The notes under the pieces were generated by a model. It did not search any database. It saw nothing but the letters and a program-made list of their open reading frames with translations, and had not been told where the DNA came from. DNA of 7,983 nucleotides, from assembly GCA_018500065.2 (NCBI GenBank), contig JAHBAO020000099.1, positions 1 to 7,983 on the forward strand. Direction: 5' to 3'. Each line of letters opens with the position of its first letter. Positions within the stretch are counted from its first letter, which is position 1. Positions 1 to 4,556 of the stretch are shown here, piece by piece. This DNA comes from Octadecabacter sp. (GTDB lineage: Bacteria; Pseudomonadota; Alphaproteobacteria; Rhodobacterales; Rhodobacteraceae). Both the position numbers and the translations under genes were made by a program.

Positions 1-319
1 CAGTGTCGTCGGCTTCACTAAAATAGGTTCCGTGCTGCGTCATTTCAGAACCGTCCGGCCCCATGCCACCAAAGGCGATCACAGTGTGGGCGTAGCCGTT
101 GACCTCGTCAGTAGAAACGACGCTGGCCGTCCATCCCGGTGCATTGGCGCTGAACATTCCCACGTATTCAGCAATTGCGTCTTGGCCTGCCAAACGCGCG
201 CCGGAACGTGGGTCAGAATAGGTGGCGTCTGGGGTTGTTGATTTTGCAACCATCGCCGCACGCTTCGTCGCGTCTGTTTCGCTCCATGCGTCAAAAAATG
301 TGGTCATCGCATCACTCAT
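1..319 (-). CDS. NTF2/SnoaL-like family protein, partial (C-terminus beyond left edge)
   Basis: An open frame starts at the ATG at 319-317 and runs off the left edge after 106 codons without a stop. The protein begins MSDAMTTFFDAWSETDATKR and continues with a D-x-x-Y-x-D-P segment (residues 31-37), a GxxAIAEYVGMF helix (45-56) and strand-like stretches such as GYAHTVIAFGGMGPDG. This order (N-terminal helices, a Y-x-D-P turn, an x-G-x-x-x-I helix, then beta strands) is typical of small NTF2-like/SnoaL-like cone-fold proteins of about 120-150 residues, so little is probably missing. Such proteins bind or isomerise small molecules; the substrate here cannot be told. A G-rich stretch (GGCGAG) 4-9 bases before the ATG could be the ribosome binding site. 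It lies downstream of the BMP gene but is separated from it by a terminator, so it probably has its own transcript. The family call is by fold pattern only. Confidence 0.72.
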   Translation of the reverse strand, partial: MSDAMTTFFDAWSETDATKRAAMVAKSTTPDATYSDPRSGARLAGQDAIAEYVGMFSANAPGWTASVVSTDEVNGYAHTVIAFGGMGPDGSEMTQHGTYFSEADDT

Positions 320-340
320 TGTCTCGCCCCCCGCCGTATT

Positions 341-377
341 TAAGCAAAGGACCGCGCCGATCTGATCAGCGCGGCCC
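341..377 (-). terminator. Rho-independent terminator of the BMP-family gene
   Basis: Read on the minus strand, GGGCCGCGC (377-369) pairs with GCGCGGTCC (357-349) as a 9-bp stem with one G-U pair and an 11-base loop. TTTGCTT follows directly (348-342). It starts 26 bases after the stop codon of the BMP gene and precedes the NTF2-like gene, so it should end the BMP transcript. The T-run is interrupted, so termination may be partial. Confidence 0.7.
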
Positions 378-402
378 TCCAGTAGTTGTCTGTTAACCGG
401 TC

Positions 403-1401
403 TTAGAATTCAAGAGCCGGGCACGTTTCGTCAGACATGTAGTCGTGAACCATCAGCTCACCCGAAACCATCGCAGCGGCAGCTTCATCAACCATCGCCT
501 GCATCTCTGCGGACACGAGGTCTGCGTTGAATTCGTCCAGTGCATAGCCGACGCCTTCATTGGCAACGCCCATGACGTTGAAGCCAACTTCTACGCCGTC
601 ACCAGCAGTGAAGGATTCGTAAACCGCATTGTCGACGCGCTTGAGCATGGATGTCAGAACCTGACCTGGGTGCAGGTAGTTCTGGTTCGCATCAACACCG
701 ATGGACAGGATGCCTTCGTCAGCAGCCGTTTGCAGAACACCGATACCAGTGCCGCCAGCAGCCGCAAACACAACGTCAGAGCCTTGGCTGATCTGGCTGA
801 GTGTCAACTCGGACCCTTTTACCGGGTCATTCCACGCAGCAGGTGTTGTGCCTGTCATGTTGGCAACAACTGTCGCGTCTGGGTTCGCAGCCATAACACC
901 CTGTGCGTAACCACAAGCGAACTTGCGGATCAGCGGGATGTCCATGCCACCCACGAAGGACACAACGCCCGTCTCGGACGCTTCAGCCGCCATCATACCA
1001 ACAAGGTAAGACCCCTCGTGCTCGTTGAACACAACCGAACGCACGTTTGGTGCATCAACAACCATGTCGATGATCACGAACTTGGTGTCAGGATAGTCGC
1101 CAGCCGCTTCGGAAAGCGGTGTCGCCCATGAGAAACCGGCCATAACGATCGGGTTGTTGCCAGCTTCGGCGAAACGACGGATCGCTTGCTCACGCTGCGC
1201 ATCGGACGTGATTTCGAATTCAGCGAATTCTTCACCAGTTTCTTCAGCCCAACGCTGTGCGCCACCGAATGCAGATTCGTTGAACGACTTATCGAACTTA
1301 CCGCCGAGGTCAAAAATGAGCGCAGGGCCGTCAGCCCAAGCAGCACCAGCCGTCAGAGCCAGCGCAGTGGTTGCGCTAAGAATTTTGGTCATAAGGGTCA
1401 T
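403..1401 (-). CDS. BMP/PnrA-family ABC transporter substrate-binding protein, periplasmic
   Basis: The product has 332 residues. An N-terminal Sec signal (MTLMTKILSATTALALTAGAAWA, likely cut after AWA at residue 23) is followed by a type-1 periplasmic binding fold of the BMP/Med/PnrA family: ALIFDLGGKFDKSFNE (27-42), FVGGMDIPLIRKFACGYAQG (149-168), VFAAAGGTGIGV (211-222) and GVDANQNYLHPGQVLTSMLKRVD (235-257). In characterised PnrA/BmpA-type proteins these segments line the pocket for purine nucleosides, and D237 and K254 sit where the ribose is held; nucleoside binding is therefore the best guess, not proven. There is no lipobox cysteine, so it should be a soluble periplasmic protein. Two cysteines (C163, C327) could form a disulfide. 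The start at 1401 is chosen because GGGAGAG lies just upstream and the signal peptide begins there. No ATPase or permease gene is adjacent: rimI lies 151 bp upstream and a terminator follows. Confidence 0.93.
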   Translation of the reverse strand: MTLMTKILSATTALALTAGAAWADGPALIFDLGGKFDKSFNESAFGGAQRWAEETGEEFAEFEITSDAQREQAIRRFAEAGNNPIVMAGFSWATPLSEAAGDYPDTKFVIIDMVVDAPNVRSVVFNEHEGSYLVGMMAAEASETGVVSFVGGMDIPLIRKFACGYAQGVMAANPDATVVANMTGTTPAAWNDPVKGSELTLSQISQGSDVVFAAAGGTGIGVLQTAADEGILSIGVDANQNYLHPGQVLTSMLKRVDNAVYESFTAGDGVEVGFNVMGVANEGVGYALDEFNADLVSAEMQAMVDEAAAAMVSGELMVHDYMSDETCPALEF

Positions 1402-1415
1402 AAAACTCTCCCAAG
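1402..1415 (-). promoter_or_regulatory. Ribosome binding site fixing the BMP gene start
   Basis: Minus-strand CTTGGGAGAGTTTT precedes the ATG at 1401. GGGAGAG ends 4 bases before that ATG, but 13 bases before the next in-frame ATG (1392). This favours 1401 over the longer frame from 1467, which would place non-signal-like residues before the signal peptide. Confidence 0.75.
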
Positions 1416-1552
1416 TTTTTGTTGGAGGGCCGCATGTGGCAGCGATCCCCGATCTGTAGCCCGCCAATGTGGCGAACCGATTTTTTCGATCATGGGCAAA
1501 TTAGGCAATGCGGGGCGGAAAAGATCAACCGATTCTTAGCACTTAGGCCTGT

Positions 1553-1978
1553 TCAGGTGGTCTTGTCGGCGGGCGACGCTGCGGAAAGCACAATTTTCAT
1601 GCAAATCGCAGTCGTGCCGTTCTTGTAATAGTTGTATCGGCGCGAAAACTCGGTGAACCCGCACCGAGTATAAAGTGCGCGGGCTGGAATGTTGTCTTCG
1701 GCAACGTCGAGGAAAACGTCTTGCACGCCCTGATGGGCTAGGATGCGCAAGGCCCTCTCAAGGTTTCTTGTGGCAAGGCCCTTGCCTTGACAATGAGGGT
1801 CAGACGCGAGGGTTAGAACTTCCGCCTCAGGCCCAGCACGGCGCAGAACGACAAAGCTAAGATCGGTGCCGTGAACCAGAATACCGGGATCATCCAGATA
1901 CCGCGCGAAGTCGGCTTCAGGCCAGCCGTTGCCGCCGAACGCGGCAGCGTGCGTGCGTGCAAGGCCTTCGGGAGTCAT
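1553..1978 (-). CDS. rimI: Ribosomal protein S18-alanine N-acetyltransferase (RimI), GNAT family
   Basis: This 141-residue GNAT acetyltransferase is expected to acetylate the N-terminal alanine of ribosomal protein S18 with acetyl-CoA. The acetyl-CoA pyrophosphate loop is at 64-69 (QGKGLA, the Q/R-x-x-G-x-G/A motif), preceded by the strand EVLTLASDP (53-61). The C-terminal half has the RimI pattern VFLDVAEDNIPARALYTRCGF (88-108), then RRYNYYKNG (113-121). The tyrosine of ALY (Y103) matches the catalytic Tyr115 of E. coli RimI. The position of E. coli Glu103 is an aspartate here (D91). A polar tail after residue 131 has no known role. The ATG overlaps the tsaB stop as ATGA, and no Shine-Dalgarno sequence is visible before it, so translation is probably coupled to tsaB. 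tsaB-rimI pairing is common in bacteria and supports the call over a generic GNAT enzyme. Confidence 0.9.
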   Translation of the reverse strand: MTPEGLARTHAAAFGGNGWPEADFARYLDDPGILVHGTDLSFVVLRRAGPEAEVLTLASDPHCQGKGLATRNLERALRILAHQGVQDVFLDVAEDNIPARALYTRCGFTEFSRRYNYYKNGTTAICMKIVLSAASPADKTT

Positions 1979-2562
1979 GGCAAGATTAGGGGCGGCTTTT
2001 CGCGCGGTGGCGCAGCGTCAGGCGCACGCACATACATCGGCGCAGGCCGCGCGAACGGCTCAGTGGCCTGTGCCACCCGTGCGGCGGCGATCTGTGCAAT
2101 GGCTTCGATCATCTTAAACGCATCAGGCGCGGGTGCGTCCCCGTCTTCTTGACGGGGGGCGTTCGTGCCAGTCTCGGTCAACTCAAGCGCATAACGCTGT
2201 CCACGCGGCGCGGGCAGATAAGCGGTGCAGGGGCGCGGCGTTTTAAAGGCCACGGCTTCAAACCCGTTCACACCAATCGCTGGCTTACCCAGTCCAAGCG
2301 CGAGGCCACGGGCTGCGGCAACAGATATGCGGATGCCAGTGAAATTCCCTGGGCCTGTGCCGACACCAATAGCGTCAAGGTCTGCCCAAGTTTTACCATT
2401 CTCTGTCAAAACCTCCTCGAGCAACACCATCAGGCGTTCCCCTTGGCCACGTGACATTTCTTCGACACGGCTGACGATCTTTCCGCCCCATAGCAAAGCG
2501 GCGGCACAATGTGCCGCCGATGTGTCGAACGCCAAAATGGTCGGATCAGCTTTAGGCGGCAA
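1975..2562 (-). CDS. tsaB: tRNA t6A biosynthesis protein TsaB (YeaZ)
   Basis: The product has 195 residues and belongs to the ASKHA-fold TsaB/TsaD family. TsaB is the non-catalytic partner that scaffolds TsaD and TsaE in making N6-threonylcarbamoyladenosine at position 37 of ANN-decoding tRNAs. Hallmarks are ILAFDTS (9-15) and GVGTGPGNFTGIRIS (66-80), followed by the helix AAARGLALGLGKPAIGVNGFEAVA (82-105). The end, P-x-Y-V-R-x-P-D-A-A (175-184), is the usual TsaB terminus. It is shorter than E. coli TsaB (231), with a reduced C-terminal half, as I would expect in this bacterial group. The start is TTG at 2562: the frame is closed by TAG only five codons upstream, no ATG or GTG lies before the ILAFDTS motif, and GAGGTG is well placed upstream. 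The gene overlaps nfu by 11 bp and rimI by 4 bp, suggesting one transcript. Confidence 0.93.
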   Translation of the reverse strand: MPPKADPTILAFDTSAAHCAAALLWGGKIVSRVEEMSRGQGERLMVLLEEVLTENGKTWADLDAIGVGTGPGNFTGIRISVAAARGLALGLGKPAIGVNGFEAVAFKTPRPCTAYLPAPRGQRYALELTETGTNAPRQEDGDAPAPDAFKMIEAIAQIAAARVAQATEPFARPAPMYVRAPDAAPPREKPPLILP

Positions 2563-3112
2563 CGGGGCGCACCTCTAGAACCTCTGGGATATAGTGGCGC
2601 AGCAGGTTTTCGATGCCCATTTTCAACGTCATGGTTGAACTCGGGCAACCCGCACAGGCACCCTGCATCTGCAAGTAAACAACGCCGCGCTCAAATCCGT
2701 GGAACGTAATGTCACCACCGTCTTGTGCAACCGCAGGGCGCACGCGCGTATCAAGAAGCTCTTTGATTTGGTTGACGATATCACCGTCTTCGCCTGTGTG
2801 TTCTGCATGACCCGAGTCGGCCTGTGCGCCCGTCATCACAGCCGCACCGGACTGGTAGTGTTCCATGATCGCACCCAAAATCGCAGGTTTGATGTGGTCC
2901 CATTCAACGCCGTCCGCTTTGGTGACGGTCACAAAGTCAGCGCCGAAAAACACGCCCGTTACACCCTCAACCGCGAAAACACGGCCCGCTAAAGGGCTGG
3001 ACCCTGCGGCCTCAACGCTCGCGAAGTCGGCGGTTCCGGCTTCTAGCACGGTTTGACCGGGCAGAAACTTCAGCGTTGCGGGATTCGGAGTTGATTCAGT
3101 CTGGATAAACAT
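2552..3112 (-). CDS. Nfu-type iron-sulfur cluster carrier/scaffold (NifU family)
   Basis: The product has 186 residues in two domains. An Nfu N-terminal domain (about 1-87) opens with MFIQTESTPNPATLKFLPG and contains GVTGVFFGADFVTVTK (50-65). A variable acidic, His-containing linker spans about 88-110. A NifU-like C-terminal domain (about 111-181) contains VRPAVAQDGGDI (124-135) and the cluster-ligating C153-x-x-C156 in GACAGCPSS. Such proteins hold a [4Fe-4S] cluster at the interface of a dimer and pass it to client enzymes in the cytoplasm. The ATG at 3112 is chosen over a TTG nine bases upstream because family members begin MFIQTE and AAGG sits 10 bases before the ATG, too close to the TTG. 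tsaB overlaps its 3' end. A promoter-like sequence and an Irr-type palindrome lie directly upstream, suggesting iron control. Confidence 0.95.
   Translation of the reverse strand: MFIQTESTPNPATLKFLPGQTVLEAGTADFASVEAAGSSPLAGRVFAVEGVTGVFFGADFVTVTKADGVEWDHIKPAILGAIMEHYQSGAAVMTGAQADSGHAEHTGEDGDIVNQIKELLDTRVRPAVAQDGGDITFHGFERGVVYLQMQGACAGCPSSTMTLKMGIENLLRHYIPEVLEVRPVAA
2560..2575 (-). promoter_or_regulatory. Ribosome binding site and TTG start of tsaB, inside nfu
   Basis: Minus-strand GAGGTG (2575-2570) lies seven bases before TTG (2562-2560). Both are inside the last codons of nfu, where GAGGTG encodes Glu-Val of the EVRPVAA end. The conserved N-terminus of TsaB needs a start here and only TTG is available, so the site decides the start. 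Confidence 0.7.
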
Positions 3113-3139
3113 GGCGGGCAAACCTTTTTTGTCAGGATT

Positions 3140-3170
3140 TAGATATGCGCCTGCCAGCTCGTGAAGTCAA
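3140..3170 (-). promoter_or_regulatory. Candidate sigma-70 promoter of nfu-tsaB-rimI
   Basis: On the minus strand TTGACT (3170-3165, five of six to TTGACA) is followed at 17-19 bases by the AT-rich CATATCTA (3147-3140), a weak -10 region. Transcription would start near 3133, giving a leader of about 20 bases before the ATG at 3112. The -35 match is good and the -10 is poor, as is often the case in this group. Confidence 0.42.
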
Positions 3171-3171
3171 G

Positions 3172-3190
3172 GTTTGGAATGGTTCTAAAC
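3172..3190 (-). promoter_or_regulatory. Candidate Irr (iron control element) operator upstream of nfu
   Basis: Minus-strand GTTTAGAACCATTCCAAAC is an 8-3-8 palindrome with one mismatched pair. It fits the alphaproteobacterial Irr/ICE consensus as I recall it (TTTAGAA-YNR-TTCTAAA), with C-C-A in the centre and a single departure (C for T in the right arm). It ends one base before the -35 box TTGACT of nfu. Irr is a Fur-family, heme-responsive regulator known to control heme and Fe-S genes, so a site before an Fe-S carrier gene makes biological sense. Whether it would repress or activate from this position is inference. Confidence 0.58.
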
Positions 3191-3201
3191 TATGAAACGC
3201 A

Positions 3202-3231
3202 TACGGACCGCCCATGAATGGACGGTCCGCA
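3202..3231. repeat. Inverted repeat upstream of the nfu operator
   Basis: CGGACCG (3204-3210) and CGGTCCG (3223-3229) form a perfect 7-bp stem. It extends to 9 bp in minus-strand RNA through a G-U and a U-A pair. The inside can pair three more bases (CCA/TGG) around a TGAA loop after one mismatch. No T-run follows on either strand, so it is not a standard intrinsic terminator. It lies upstream of the predicted nfu transcription start. Confidence 0.5.
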
Positions 3232-3426
3232 GCGGAGAGGAATGCAGGGAGCGTCGTTAAAGTCGATGCACTGTTTCTGTGTTTCGATGAAATTGATTTG
3301 GAGCGTCTGCATCGGTTCTTAACCCCCCCAAACGAACACGAAAAACTGAACTGATTTTTGCAGCCTTCGAGCCTTGAAATGCGTAATCGTGGGCATGGAG
3401 GAGGTTCACCTAAGTGGGCGAACCAA

Positions 3427-3473
3427 GGTTTGAAACGATCTGTGCATCCGCGCACAAATGCTTGTTTCAAACC
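3427..3473. repeat. Perfect 10-bp inverted repeat with inner hairpin
   Basis: GGTTTGAAAC (3427-3436) is exactly mirrored by GTTTCAAACC (3464-3473). Within the 27-base loop, TGTGC (3441-3445) pairs with GCACA (3452-3456) around ATCCGC. The stacked hairpin would form on either strand. It is not followed by a T-run on either side, so it is more likely part of a structured RNA or a repeat element than a terminator. Confidence 0.6.
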
Positions 3474-3571
3474 CTCACAACACCGCTGAAATTCTTTTTG
3501 AAATAGATTAAATTATTTCAGAATCTCTCGGCTTGGTGAGTGGAAGTATATGAAATGTGGAGGTTTTTAGC

Positions 3572-3640
3572 GCTGCCACACGAATACAGAAGCGCTCGAA
3601 TTCGGAAATCACCCCGAAATTCGAACATCTTTCTGGCAGC
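3572..3640. repeat. Nested inverted repeat downstream of usp
   Basis: An outer stem GCTGCCA (3572-3578)/TGGCAGC (3634-3640) encloses a second stem CGAATTCGG (3597-3605)/CCGAAATTCG (3614-3623), which pairs over 9 bp with one bulged base. It starts 26 bases after the usp stop in the usp reading direction and may shape or protect the 3' end of the usp transcript. There is no T-run, so intrinsic termination is doubtful. Confidence 0.42.
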
Positions 3641-3666
3641 TGGAACTGGTTAGGCCGTTCGTCGGC

Positions 3667-4122
3667 TTAGCTGATCGCTTCGAGCCGCTCTTTGGACATA
3701 TCTCCGGGAACAATTGTCATCGGGATCGGCAAAGATCCGGCCTGTTTGGTCATCGCGGTAATCAGCGGGCCAGGGCCCTTCTTGTCCGTCGCAGCACCCA
3801 ATACCAAGACACCGACTTCGGGGTCTTCGTCGATCTGCGCTAGGATCTCTGTCACCGGCACGCCCTCACGGATCACCAGTTCTGGATCAACGTTCTGTTT
3901 GTCGCGCATCCACTTGGCGAACACTTCGAAATGCACCTCAATGCGTTCACGGGTCTCGGCGCGCATCACGTCGGCCACACCGATCCAGTGGTTGAACTCG
4001 TCTGGTGGAATAATGGACAGCACTTCGACGCCGCCACCCGTCTTGGCAGCGCGCATCGCGGCAAAGCGCATCGCATTCAGGCATTCACGGCTGTCATCTA
4101 GGATCACGAGGAACTTGCGCAT
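3667..4122 (-). CDS. Universal stress protein (UspA family), single domain
   Basis: The product has 151 residues with a Rossmann-like Usp fold. It starts with the strand MRKFLVILDDSRECLNAMRFAAMRA (1-25), continues with VEVLSIIPP (32-40) and a long central helix (about 50-75). It ends with VGVLVLGAATDKKGPGPL (103-120) and the last strand PIPMTIVPG (132-140). Usp proteins bind ATP or AMP or act as stress-responsive partners in the cytoplasm; no specific client is visible. The usual ATP loop G-x2-G-x9-G-S/T is not intact: the stretch reads GAATDKKGPGPLIT, so ATP binding is uncertain. The start at 4122 is chosen over an in-frame ATG four codons upstream because GGAG lies six bases before it (ATGGAGACAAAAATG), whereas the upstream ATG has no ribosome binding site. 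It stands alone, with spacers of more than 400 bp on both sides. Confidence 0.9.
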   Translation of the reverse strand: MRKFLVILDDSRECLNAMRFAAMRAAKTGGGVEVLSIIPPDEFNHWIGVADVMRAETRERIEVHFEVFAKWMRDKQNVDPELVIREGVPVTEILAQIDEDPEVGVLVLGAATDKKGPGPLITAMTKQAGSLPIPMTIVPGDMSKERLEAIS

Positions 4123-4556
4123 TTTTGTCTCCATTCAACAGGGCGAGTGTGGCGGACTGCGCGAGAGCGTGCAATCCATATCTGAGTGGCCTGTTGCGCG
4201 CCCAGCGCACGCAGCCCTAACCCCGTATTAACACCCAAGCGGCATCTTTGATCTTGGTTAACCCGCGCAGTCTTTCCATCTGCGTGCCTAGGACATTCGA
4301 AACGGCAGCCGGTTTCTCAGACCCCCCTCGCGCATTACGCGCATATCGGGTGCAGAAACAGGTCACAGCGCATCAGACCTTGGGGCGTAAACACCTCACG
4401 GCCACCTTTTCTGAACGACGTCAGCCAGTTGGCGGCGCTTTTCTCAGAAAAAAGCGAACCGAAGCCCAGCCTGACACCTCTCTTGGTGCCTCGGGCCAAA
4501 CGCGCGCGTCCCAGCTTCATCTTGGCCAAAAACTCTCCCCGAAGGGCCCGTCTACA
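4123..4556. other. Spacer between trpS and usp; no convincing gene
   Basis: This stretch contains several short inverted repeats and two minus-strand frames. The better one is 4335-4529 (64 codons from a TTG, or 61 from the ATG at 4520). It has GGGGAG five bases before the TTG and a third-position GC content by eye near that of real genes, but also AGA/AGG arginine codons and no recognisable motif. The other, 4217-4366 (49 codons from GTG), is rich in rare codons. A possible trpS terminator is GGCACC/GGTGTC (4490-4473, with outer GCCC/GGGC), ending 10 bases before a T6 run (4453-4448). That T-run is itself part of a CGCTTTT/AAAAGCG hairpin (4436-4456). An FNR-like half-palindrome lies at 4248-4261. 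Nothing here is strong enough to annotate as a gene. Confidence 0.45.
4146..4174 (-). promoter_or_regulatory. Weak candidate promoter of usp
   Basis: Minus-strand TTGCAC (4174-4169) and CACACT (4151-4146) are 17 bases apart. Transcription would start near 4140, about 18 bases before the ATG at 4122. The -10 box matches consensus at only three positions, so this is a suggestion based on spacing and position. Confidence 0.25.

Larger units (their letters stand above)
3171..3666. other. Long structured spacer between usp and the nfu promoter
   Basis: I see no convincing conventional gene in this stretch. It holds the nfu operator (3172-3190) and at least four inverted repeats: 3204-3229, 3427-3473, 3486-3521 (CTGAAAT/ATTTCAG in an AT-rich patch) and 3572-3640 (nested). 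A GGTTC/GAACC pair is at 3403-3424. GGAGGAGG (3397-3404) is a perfect Shine-Dalgarno-like run on the plus strand, followed nine bases later by a GTG opening a 30-codon frame (3414-3506). A second plus-strand frame of 36 codons starts at 3379. On the minus strand the same run is CCTCCTCC, an anti-Shine-Dalgarno type motif. The concentration of palindromes suggests a small RNA gene, a dispersed repeat, or a decayed region; I cannot tell which. Confidence 0.5.

Noticed and set aside
445..1131. Plus-strand frame of 228 codons opposite the BMP gene.
   Set aside because: It lies wholly antisense to a clear protein family, has Cys/His/Arg-rich composition and shows no motif.
1402..1467. A longer BMP protein starting at the ATG at 1467.
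   Set aside because: It would add 22 polar, signal-unlike residues before the signal peptide, and the GGGAGAG before 1401 fixes the shorter start.
1475..1534. Direct repeat AACCGATT at 1475-1482 and 1527-1534 upstream of the BMP gene.
   Set aside because: Two 8-base copies 52 bp apart with no symmetry or known motif can occur by chance.
3113..3121. TTG start for Nfu three codons upstream of the ATG.
   Set aside because: Nfu proteins begin MFIQTE, and the AAGG is too close to the TTG.
3132..3470. Minus-strand frame of 112 codons in the usp-nfu spacer.
   Set aside because: It runs through the nfu promoter, the operator-like palindrome and two hairpins. Composition is Ser/Arg/Pro-rich without a motif, and it has no ribosome binding site.
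4123..4134. ATG four codons upstream for the universal stress protein.
   Set aside because: It has no ribosome binding site, and its own ATGGAG supplies the Shine-Dalgarno sequence of the later ATG.
4217..4366. Minus-strand frame of 49 codons from GTG, with a plausible-looking C-terminus (ending DAAWVLIRG).
   Set aside because: It has many rare codons (AGA, TTA, ATA, CTA), a weak start signal and no recognised family.
4525..4546. CCC-TTCG-GGG followed by GAGAGTTTTT just after trpS, looking like a terminator.
   Set aside because: The stem has only three pairs and the T-run is separated from it.
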